Below, piece after piece: positions 14,926-22,141 of a stretch of DNA of 34,285 nucleotides. A program made the translations under genes and the position numbers. Source of the DNA: Salinimicrobium sp. (lineage in GTDB: Bacteria > Bacteroidota > Bacteroidia > Flavobacteriales > Flavobacteriaceae); NCBI GenBank assembly GCA_024635665.1, contig JAGXIM010000155.1, positions 1-34,285 on the forward strand. The letters are read 5' to 3'. The notes beneath the pieces were generated by a model, which was not told where the DNA came from, did not search any database, and worked only from the letters and a program-made list of their open reading frames with translations. Within the stretch, counting starts at the first letter, position 1; every line of letters starts with the position of its first letter.

Positions 14926-17901
14926 ATGAGATTCAAATTCTTGATTTGTATCCTGTTCAGCGCCAGTCTTGGCTTACAGGCACAGGAATACTTTCCAAAA
15001 AACGACGCCGTCAAGGCTCAGGACAACACCAATTACACAGTACTCAAAAATGCCAAAATTCACGTAGATCCTTCCACGGTTATTCCAAATGGTATGCTAG
15101 CCATGAAGGACGGGAAAATAACTGCTGTTGGTAAAAACATTCAAATTCCCGCCAATAGTGTGGTGGTGGATCTAAAAGGAAAAGATGTATATCCATCCTT
15201 TATCGACCTTTTCACCCATTTTGGAATTGAAAAACCCGAAGGCAATGCCGGCAGCCCCTATAGCGGCAATCCACAATACGACGCCTCAAGGGAAGGATAT
15301 TACTGGAATGACCATATTAGGCCGGAGACTTCAGCAGTCGGGAATTTCAAATACAGTTCTTCAGAAGCTGAAGAACTTCGGAAATTAGGCTTTGGAACAG
15401 TGAACACACACACTCCCGACGGAATTGTAAGAGGAACCGGAATGCTGGTTGCTTTAAATTCTGAAGGGACTGAAGGAGACCGTATCCTCGATAAAGAATC
15501 GGCCCAATACCTTTCCTTCGAAAAAAGCGCAAAATCCAGGCAGGTTTATCCGTCTTCAATTATGGGGGCAATGGCCTTGTTAAGGCAAACTTATCTGGAT
15601 GCCGACTGGTATGCCAGGGGAAATGCCAAAAACAAAGATTTGGCACTGGAAGCTTTTAATGAAAACCGGGACCTGGTACAGATCTTCAAAACCGAGAACC
15701 TTCTGGATGAACTCCGTGCCGACAAAGTTGGGGATGAAGTTGGGGTTCAATACGTCATTTTAGGAAGCGGAAAAGAATTTGAAAGCCTGGATGCGATCAA
15801 AGCCACCAATGCCACTTATATTATTCCGCTCAATTTCCCAAAACCATTTGACATTGAAGATCCTTACATGGCAAGTTACGCCAGCCTGGGTGACATGAAA
15901 GAATGGAATCAGGCGCCGGCCAACCTCAAAATGATGGCCGAAAAGGGCATTCCTTTCGTTCTTACTTCCTGGAATTCAGAAAAAGAATTCAAAGAAAATC
16001 TTCTAAAAGCTATAGAATACGGACTTGCGAAAGAAACCGCTTTGGCAGCTTTAACTACAAGGCCAGCGAAAATTATTGGGCAGGAAAACACACTGGGAAC
16101 CTTAAAAGAAGGTGCCTGGGCGAATTTCATCATTACCTCGGGTGACTATTTCGATAAGGAAACCACCTTATACGAAAACTGGGTTCAGGGGAAAAAATTA
16201 GTGATAGAAGACATGAATGTGGTGAACCTGGCAGGCACTTATGATGTACAAATTGATGGAGACACCTATGAGATGAAGATTAGCGGGGAAGCAGCAAAAC
16301 CAAAGGCCGAAGTGAAAATAGGAAATAACAAAATAGGTTCCAAAGTCACCTATAATGACAATTGGCTGAACCTGATCCTATCTGCACCCGATACCACAAA
16401 AACCGAATATACAAGACTATCTGCGAGAATTCCTGAAGATCCAAAAAACTTCAGCGGAAAAGCCATTTTAGGCACCGGATCTGAAACAAGTTTTACAGCA
16501 GTTCGAACTTCAGAAACTTCAGAAGATAAAGACAAAGAGGAGAAAAATGAAGAGCATCCTGAAGTTGTGCCCGTAACTTTTCCGAACAAGGCGTACGGCT
16601 TTGAAACTTTACCAAAGCAACAGGATATTCTGTTCAGGAACGCGACGGTATGGACGAACGAAGCCGAAGGTATTTTGGAGAACGCCGATGTGCTTGTCAA
16701 AAATGGCAAAATAGCGGCAGTTGGCAGCAATCTCAGGGCTCGCGGTGCCACGGTGATCGACGCCACCGGTAAGCATTTGACGACTGGTATTGTTGATGAA
16801 CATTCCCATATTGCTGCTTCGGGTGTAAATGAAGCGGGGCACAATTCTTCCGCCGAAGTAAAAATGGAAGACGTTGTGGATCCAGATGACATTGGGATCT
16901 ACCGAAACCTTGCGGGAGGAGTTACAACTATGCAACTGCTCCACGGTTCGGCCAATCCAATTGGAGGCCAATCGGCAATCCTAAAAATGAAATGGGGAGG
17001 GACGCCAGAGGATTTGATCCTCGATAATTCCCCGAAATTCATAAAATTCGCATTAGGGGAGAACGTGAAACAAGCCAACTGGGACAGCAATTCCAGATTT
17101 CCGCAGACGAGAATGGGTGTGGAGCAGGTTTTCGTCGATTACCTGACACGAGCGAAGGAATATGAAAAACTAAAGAATAGCGGGCAACCCTATCGCAAAG
17201 ACATTGAGATGGAGACCATTGTTGAAATCCTGAACGGCGAGCGACACATAACAGCCCATTCTTACGTTCAAAGTGAGATCAATATGTTGCTGGAAGTAGC
17301 CGAAAGATTCGGGTTTAAAATAAATACCTTCACTCACATCCTTGAAGGATATAAATTAGCTGATAAAATGGCCGAACGCGGCACAGGAGGCTCGACTTTT
17401 TCTGACTGGTGGGCTTACAAATACGAGGTTAAAGATGCCATTCCGCAAAATGCTGCGATTATGCACAATGCAGGTGTGACGGTGGCAATCAATAGTGACG
17501 ATGCCGAAATGAGCCGAAGGTTGAACCAGGAGGCTGCAAAAAGTGTGAAGTACGGAGGTATTTCCGAAGAAGAAGCCTGGAAATTTGTCACTTTGAACCC
17601 GGCCAAATTACTTCATATCGATGACCGGGTGGGAAGCATCAAGGAAGGAAAAGATGCCGACCTCGTATTGTGGACAGACCATCCACTTTCGGTATATGCC
17701 AAACCTGAAAAAACCCTGATCGAAGGAATTGTTTATTTCGATTTGGATAGAGACAAAGAACTCAGGCAGAAAATTGAAAGTCAAAAAAACCAACTTGCCA
17801 CACAAATGCTGAAGGCAAAGAACGACGGATTAAAAACCCAGCCAGTGAAAGATTCGAAGAAAGAGGAATTGCACTGCGACAGCCTTCACTTAAACTATTA
17901 A
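14926..17901 (+). CDS. Exported amidohydrolase-family protein with two amidohydrolase domains
   Basis: This is a 991-residue exported protein (signal peptide about 1-20, ending LQAQ). It carries two imidazolonepropionase-like amidohydrolase units. In the second unit (about 565-960) the metal site is intact: VDEHSHIAASG with His626 and His628, HITAHSYVQ near 774-782, FTHILEG near 803 and INSDDAEM near 860. In the first unit (about 35-440) the matching place reads PSFIDLFTHFG (90-100), which lacks the HxH pair, so this half is probably not catalytic. Both halves end with the typical cap segment LGTLKEGAWANFI or VGSIKEGKDADLV. A similar pair of exported amidohydrolases is common in Bacteroidota. 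Substrate is unknown. The next gene begins four bases later. Confidence 0.9.
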   Translation: MRFKFLICILFSASLGLQAQEYFPKNDAVKAQDNTNYTVLKNAKIHVDPSTVIPNGMLAMKDGKITAVGKNIQIPANSVVVDLKGKDVYPSFIDLFTHFGIEKPEGNAGSPYSGNPQYDASREGYYWNDHIRPETSAVGNFKYSSSEAEELRKLGFGTVNTHTPDGIVRGTGMLVALNSEGTEGDRILDKESAQYLSFEKSAKSRQVYPSSIMGAMALLRQTYLDADWYARGNAKNKDLALEAFNENRDLVQIFKTENLLDELRADKVGDEVGVQYVILGSGKEFESLDAIKATNATYIIPLNFPKPFDIEDPYMASYASLGDMKEWNQAPANLKMMAEKGIPFVLTSWNSEKEFKENLLKAIEYGLAKETALAALTTRPAKIIGQENTLGTLKEGAWANFIITSGDYFDKETTLYENWVQGKKLVIEDMNVVNLAGTYDVQIDGDTYEMKISGEAAKPKAEVKIGNNKIGSKVTYNDNWLNLILSAPDTTKTEYTRLSARIPEDPKNFSGKAILGTGSETSFTAVRTSETSEDKDKEEKNEEHPEVVPVTFPNKAYGFETLPKQQDILFRNATVWTNEAEGILENADVLVKNGKIAAVGSNLRARGATVIDATGKHLTTGIVDEHSHIAASGVNEAGHNSSAEVKMEDVVDPDDIGIYRNLAGGVTTMQLLHGSANPIGGQSAILKMKWGGTPEDLILDNSPKFIKFALGENVKQANWDSNSRFPQTRMGVEQVFVDYLTRAKEYEKLKNSGQPYRKDIEMETIVEILNGERHITAHSYVQSEINMLLEVAERFGFKINTFTHILEGYKLADKMAERGTGGSTFSDWWAYKYEVKDAIPQNAAIMHNAGVTVAINSDDAEMSRRLNQEAAKSVKYGGISEEEAWKFVTLNPAKLLHIDDRVGSIKEGKDADLVLWTDHPLSVYAKPEKTLIEGIVYFDLDRDKELRQKIESQKNQLATQMLKAKNDGLKTQPVKDSKKEELHCDSLHLNY

Positions 17902-17905
17902 TACA

Positions 17906-19219
17906 ATGAAAAACCTAAAAATAAAACTTCTGCCGCTCCTCTTATTTATAGCAGGAAACTCATTTGCCCAGCAAACACCGGCACCGGAACAAACAAGACC
18001 AGTAACAATAGTGGGCGCCACGGCGCATATTGGGAATGGCGAAATAATTGAGAACAGCGTGATCATTTTTGAGAATGGAAAATTAACAACGGTGGCCGAG
18101 GCCAATTCCACTAGCAGGAATTACCCCGGAACCATTATAGACGCCGGGGGAAAGCATGTTTATCCCGGGTTTATTGCACCCAACAGTACATTGGGGCTTG
18201 TGGAAATCGATGCGGTCCCACAATCTGATGATGAAGACGAACTAGGTGAAATTCTACCTCACGTTCGAAGTATCATTGCCTATAATGCTGAGAGCCAGGT
18301 GGTGGAAAGTATGAGGGCCAACGGCGTTTTGATCGGTCAAATCACGCCCAGAGGTGGAAGGATCTCCGGTACTTCCTCTATTGTACAATTCGATGCGTGG
18401 AATTGGGAAGATGCAGTCCTTAAGGAAGACGATGGCATCCATGTTAACTGGCCCAACAGCTTTAGGCGTGGCCGCTGGTGGCGTGACGAAGATCCCGGTA
18501 TAAAAATAAATGAAGATTACCAGGAAAATGTGATGCAGATTTCAGATTTTTTCAAGGATGCAAAAGCATATTTAGCCGGACCAAGGGATCATAAAAACCT
18601 CCCTTTTGAAGCGATGGAAAATATATTTTCCGGAGATCAAAACGTATATATACATGCCGATGGCGAGAAAGAAATTATAGATATCCTGGCATTCAAAAAA
18701 GAACAAAAACTCGATGATGTGGTGCTCGTGGGTGGCTACGATGCCTATAAAATTGCCGATCAACTGAAAGCCGGCAATGTGGCAGTCCTCGTGGGCCGGG
18801 TGCATGAAACTCCCAATTTGGAAGATCAGGATTATGATTTGCCCTACAAGATGGCCGGGCTCCTCAACGACAAAGGCATTTTGGTGGGTCTGGAAACCAG
18901 TGGTGACATGGAGAGGATGAACAGCAGGAATTTGCCATTTTACGCAGGAACTGTAGTGGCTTTTGGTACAGACAAAGAAGAAGCTTTAAAGATGATCACT
19001 TCCAACACCGCAAAGATATTGGGGATCGACAGTACAATGGGAACATTGGAAGCAGGAAAAGACGCCACTTTGTTCATTAGCGAAGGAGATGCGCTGGATA
19101 TGCGCACCAATAAATTGACAAAAGCCTATGTTCAGGGACGCGACATAAGCCTGGAAAGCCATCAAACCGAGCTCGCCAAAAGGTATGGCGATAAGGTAGA
19201 GCAGAACAAAAGCAACTAA
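17906..19219 (+). CDS. Exported amidohydrolase-family protein lacking the canonical HxH metal motif
   Basis: This is a 437-residue exported protein with a signal peptide (about 1-21, ending SFAQ) and one amidohydrolase unit. The beta-sandwich start VTIVGATAHIGNGEII and the closing MGTLEAGKDATLF segment are typical. Where active relatives have GFIDxHxH, it reads GFIAPNST (88-95), so the two histidines and the aspartate are lost, and no clear HAH or late aspartate ligand is seen. It resembles the N-terminal half of the preceding protein. With only four bases between the genes they are surely co-transcribed. A structural or binding partner role beside the active domain of the neighbour is a reasonable inference. 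The gene ends before a long compound hairpin. Confidence 0.88.
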   Translation: MKNLKIKLLPLLLFIAGNSFAQQTPAPEQTRPVTIVGATAHIGNGEIIENSVIIFENGKLTTVAEANSTSRNYPGTIIDAGGKHVYPGFIAPNSTLGLVEIDAVPQSDDEDELGEILPHVRSIIAYNAESQVVESMRANGVLIGQITPRGGRISGTSSIVQFDAWNWEDAVLKEDDGIHVNWPNSFRRGRWWRDEDPGIKINEDYQENVMQISDFFKDAKAYLAGPRDHKNLPFEAMENIFSGDQNVYIHADGEKEIIDILAFKKEQKLDDVVLVGGYDAYKIADQLKAGNVAVLVGRVHETPNLEDQDYDLPYKMAGLLNDKGILVGLETSGDMERMNSRNLPFYAGTVVAFGTDKEEALKMITSNTAKILGIDSTMGTLEAGKDATLFISEGDALDMRTNKLTKAYVQGRDISLESHQTELAKRYGDKVEQNKSN

Positions 19220-19283
19220 CAGGGACGAAAAGATTTACTGAAAAAGGCGGTTTTTAACCTTCCTTGATTTTTAAAAAATACTG

Positions 19284-19357
19284 ACTGCCTTAAAAAGTTT
19301 AGCCTTCATCACATTGAAATATTTAAGCTGTGACAAAGGTTTACTTTTTAAGGCAGT
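19284..19357. terminator. Compound hairpin, probable bidirectional terminator
   Basis: The outer stem is 15 bp and perfect (19284-19298 with 19343-19357). Inside are a 4-bp helix (19303-19306 with 19336-19339) and a 5-bp helix (19309-19313 with 19329-19333), separated by small internal loops, with a 15-base apical loop. T-rich sequence follows on the plus strand. The outer arm ends three bases from the stop codon of the convergent lipoprotein gene. It is longer and more structured than the other terminators here. Confidence 0.7.
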
Positions 19358-19360
19358 TTT

Positions 19361-19798
19361 TTATACTTTAAATTCTCCCGAATCCAGCACAACTTGTGTA
19401 GAAGGAACCACTGGTTTTTGTGTGTCTTCGGCGGTTATGAAAACACGAATTGGTTCGTAAGCAGTAGAAGTTTCAAGAGATCCCTTGTTTTTTCTATTGA
19501 TATCCAGGTTTCCAATATTGATGGTTCCGTGTTTTTTGCTCACCATCCAAACCACATAATACCTGCGCGCCGGGGTTAGCCTATCTGCCTCGGCAAGATT
19601 TTCCACTTTTAGGTCCAATTCAAAATTTTCATTGCCATTTTTGTTCACCTTTAGGGTGGCTTCGGCTGCCGGCACTACTTCAGATACCGGAAAAACCACT
19701 TTGCTGGAACAGGAGCTTATCAGCACCGCAATAAAAATATATGAAAGGATTTTAAAAGCATCTTTTATAGGCAGGCTTTTCTTTTTATTCTTAACCAT
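19361..19798 (-). CDS. Lipoprotein of unknown function
   Basis: This is a 145-residue predicted lipoprotein. A basic N-terminus (KNKKK) precedes a hydrophobic run and a lipobox LISSC with Cys30. The mature domain appears to be a beta-rich fold: RRYYVVWMVSKKHGTINIG near 78-96, then IRVFITAEDTQKPVVPSTQVVL near 117-138. The order of a W-x-V strand, a glycine turn and a TAE strand followed by a proline-rich loop recalls the extracytoplasmic domain of RskA-type anti-sigma factors, but this is a weak visual resemblance and there is no cytoplasmic anti-sigma part. The gene converges on the amidohydrolase unit and is divergent from the RNA methyltransferase gene. Confidence 0.8.
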   Translation of the reverse strand: MVKNKKKSLPIKDAFKILSYIFIAVLISSCSSKVVFPVSEVVPAAEATLKVNKNGNENFELDLKVENLAEADRLTPARRYYVVWMVSKKHGTINIGNLDINRKNKGSLETSTAYEPIRVFITAEDTQKPVVPSTQVVLDSGEFKV

Positions 19799-19950
19799 CT
19801 TTCTGTTTTTAGGGAATTTACCGCTTTTTTCTTACTTCCTTAAAAAAGTTTCTCCCAAAACGACTACCCTTGCTGAAATTTTAGAAAAAAATATGTTTCA
19901 CCAGTCAAAAAGGGCAAAATCGAAAGATATTTTTCCCGACAGCACTTTAG

Positions 19951-19958
19951 TATCTTTG
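19951..19958 (+). promoter_or_regulatory. -7 promoter box of the RNA methyltransferase gene
   Basis: TATCTTTG matches TAnnTTTG exactly and ends four bases before the ATG at 19963 (TATCTTTGCCACATG). The expected transcript would start at or within a few bases of the start codon. Confidence 0.55.
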
Positions 19959-19962
19959 CCAC

Positions 19963-20769
19963 ATGCAAAAACAAATAAGCAGCCTCCAAAACCCAGCGGT
20001 AAAAAAGCTCCTGCAGCTTCAGGAGAAATCCAGGGTACGAAAGAAGGAGAACTCCTTTGTGATTGAAGGGCTTCGGGAAGTTGGATTAGCGATTAAAGGC
20101 GGGTTCCAACTAAAAGAATTCTACTACTGCGCCGACCTTTTTTCTTCAGAAGAAGTTGAAAGCCTTCTAAAAGAGCAGTTTTCTGAAGTTGAGATCACTG
20201 AAATCACCAAGGAGGTCTATGAAAAAATTGCCTATCGCGGAAGTACGGAAGGGGTTTTTGCTGTAGCTGCTTCAAAAGAGCTTTCACTTGAAAATATTCT
20301 TCTAAAAAAGGAAAATCCGTTAATTTTGATAGCTGAAGCCCCTGAAAAACCCGGAAATATTGGCGCTTTGCTTCGAACTGCCGATGCGGCCAATCTGGAT
20401 GCTGTTTTTATTGCCAATCCAAAAACCGATCTTTTCAACCCTAACATCATTCGGTCCAGCGTGGGCTGCGTGTTCACAAACCAACTCGCTACCGGAAGCA
20501 CTTCAGAAATTATTCAGTTTTTAAAGCATCGAAAAATTGCCATTTTTGGAGCTGCTTTACAGGCATCGGTTCCCTATGATGTGGTGGATTTCACTTCTGC
20601 CAGTGCAATTGTGGTAGGAACCGAAGCAACCGGCCTCAGTAGGGAATGGATTGAAAGCACCGACCAAAACATACTGATTCCTATGCAGGGTGAAATAGAT
20701 TCCCTGAACGTTTCGGTCGCCGCCGGAATCCTTATTTTTGAAGCCAAGAGGCAACGGAAATTCCTCTGA
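19963..20769 (+). CDS. SpoU/TrmH-family RNA 2'-O-methyltransferase
   Basis: This is a SPOUT-class methyltransferase that should transfer a methyl group from SAM to a ribose 2'-OH in rRNA or tRNA. An N-terminal RNA-binding domain of the L30e-like type (about 1-100) carries the usual opening, with NPAVKKLLQL. The three knot motifs follow: EKPGNIGALLRTADA (about 127-141), VVGTEATGLSREW (about 219-231) and IPMQGEIDSLNVSVAAGI (about 239-256). The length of 268 residues fits the RlmB/TsnR group. The exact target nucleotide cannot be told from sequence alone. A TATCTTTG box lies four bases ahead of the ATG. Downstream is a short-repeat spacer before the M48 peptidase gene. Confidence 0.94.
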   Translation: MQKQISSLQNPAVKKLLQLQEKSRVRKKENSFVIEGLREVGLAIKGGFQLKEFYYCADLFSSEEVESLLKEQFSEVEITEITKEVYEKIAYRGSTEGVFAVAASKELSLENILLKKENPLILIAEAPEKPGNIGALLRTADAANLDAVFIANPKTDLFNPNIIRSSVGCVFTNQLATGSTSEIIQFLKHRKIAIFGAALQASVPYDVVDFTSASAIVVGTEATGLSREWIESTDQNILIPMQGEIDSLNVSVAAGILIFEAKRQRKFL

Positions 20770-20774
20770 AGGGT

Positions 20775-20862
20775 TTAAGGTCTAAGGTTTAAGGTAATTT
20801 GGAATTTGGAATTTGGAATTTATTATTTATTGTTAGTTGATCATTGTTAATTGTTAATTGCT
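20775..20862. repeat. Intergenic run of short 7-bp repeats
   Basis: Three successive low-complexity blocks fill the gap. 20775-20795 has three 7-bp units of the form TTAAGGT (one CTAAGGT). 20796-20821 has AATTTGG repeated three times plus a partial unit. From about 20846 a TTGTTAA unit is repeated about twice. All three have a 7-bp period. The block ends at or just inside the TTG-started M48 gene. Confidence 0.7.
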
Positions 20863-20868
20863 AAAAGT

Positions 20869-22101
20869 TTGAGCTCAGAAACCCTTTTTTACATTATTGT
20901 TGCGATTATATTGCTGGATTTTGTCATAGATCAAATCCTCGATTTCCTAAACGCGAAACATTTTGATGATCCCATCCCGCTTTCTTTACAAGATGTGTTT
21001 GATGCAGAAGAATATCAAAAATCACAGCGCTATAATAAAACGCGACATAGATTCGGACTGGTCTCCTCCACTTTTTCATTAGTGGTGCTCCTGCTTTTTC
21101 TATTTTTCGACGGATTTGATTTTGTAGACCAGGTTGCGAGATCAATTTCTGAAAATCCTATTATTATAGCCCTTATTTTCTTTGGGATCATCATGTTGGG
21201 AAGTGACTTTTTATCGCTCCCGTTTTCTTACTACAGCACTTTTGTGATCGAGGAAAAGTTTGGTTTTAACAAGACCACCAAAAAGACATTTTTCCTCGAC
21301 AAATTAAAAGGCTGGGGAATGATGATAGTGGTTGGAGGCGCCATTCTCGCGCTTATTGTCTGGTTCTATCAATTTGCCGGAGAGGCCTTTTGGTGGTACG
21401 CCTGGATTTTGGTGGCGGTTTTCAGTATATTTCTAAACATGTTCTATGCCCGTCTCATCGTGCCATTGTTCAACAAACAAAATCCACTTCCAGAAGGGTC
21501 TTTACGAAACAAGATCGAAAATTATGCTCAAAAAGAAGGTTTTAAACTGGAAAAGATCTTCGTAATAGATGGCTCCAAAAGAAGCACCAAGGCGAATGCT
21601 TATTTCTCGGGCTTCGGAAATGAAAAAAGGGTAACACTTTATGACACACTTATCAACGACCTGGAGGAAGAAGAGATCATTGCAGTACTTGCACATGAAG
21701 TAGGCCACTACCGGAAAAACCATGTAATCGTCAACCTTATCATCAGCATTCTTACCACGGGCTTCACCCTTTGGCTATTGTCCCTTTTTGTGGGGAATCC
21801 ATTGTTATCGCATGCTCTGGGGGTTGAAAACCACGGATTTCATATTGGATTGGTGGCTTTTGGTCTTCTGTACAGTCCCATTTCTGAAATAACAGGCATT
21901 ATCATGAATTACCTGTCGCGAAAATTTGAATATCACGCAGATAATTTTGCCAGGCGAACGTACAGTTCCGGGCCGTTGGTTTCTGGTCTTAAAAAACTTT
22001 CAAAAAACAGTTTAAGTAATCTCACCCCACATCCTGCTTATGTTTTTGTTCATTATTCCCATCCCCCGCTTTACAAACGTTTTAGAAACCTGCTCGATTA
22101 A
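20869..22101 (+). CDS. M48-family membrane metallopeptidase (CAAX protease 1/Ste24 type), TTG start
   Basis: This is a polytopic zinc peptidase of the Ste24 type. Hydrophobic segments lie near the N-terminus (5-20) and near 65-85, 95-120, 145-170, 178-195 and again near 285-345. The zinc site is VLAHEVGHYRKNH near 270-282, and the third ligand is in FEYHADNFARR, a typical ExxxD region near 358-368. The N-terminal half resembles the peptidase_M48_N region of Ste24. No ATG precedes the conserved N-terminus; the TTG at 20869 (reading MSSETLFYII) fits best, and a TTG at 20851 is the alternative. Bacterial members probably take part in membrane protein quality control. Confidence 0.92.
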   Translation: MSSETLFYIIVAIILLDFVIDQILDFLNAKHFDDPIPLSLQDVFDAEEYQKSQRYNKTRHRFGLVSSTFSLVVLLLFLFFDGFDFVDQVARSISENPIIIALIFFGIIMLGSDFLSLPFSYYSTFVIEEKFGFNKTTKKTFFLDKLKGWGMMIVVGGAILALIVWFYQFAGEAFWWYAWILVAVFSIFLNMFYARLIVPLFNKQNPLPEGSLRNKIENYAQKEGFKLEKIFVIDGSKRSTKANAYFSGFGNEKRVTLYDTLINDLEEEEIIAVLAHEVGHYRKNHVIVNLIISILTTGFTLWLLSLFVGNPLLSHALGVENHGFHIGLVAFGLLYSPISEITGIIMNYLSRKFEYHADNFARRTYSSGPLVSGLKKLSKNSLSNLTPHPAYVFVHYSHPPLYKRFRNLLD

Positions 22102-22141
22102 TTTTATTGTTTGTTTTCATTCTTAATTGTACATTTATTTT

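Noticed and set aside
19632-20066. 144-residue plus-strand open frame over the lipoprotein and RNA methyltransferase starts
   Set aside because: It is antisense to the lipoprotein gene and out of frame with the methyltransferase, both of which have strong family or signal evidence.
20775-20862. Short repeats considered as a CRISPR array
   Set aside because: Units are 7 bp with no spacers and no cas genes in the window.
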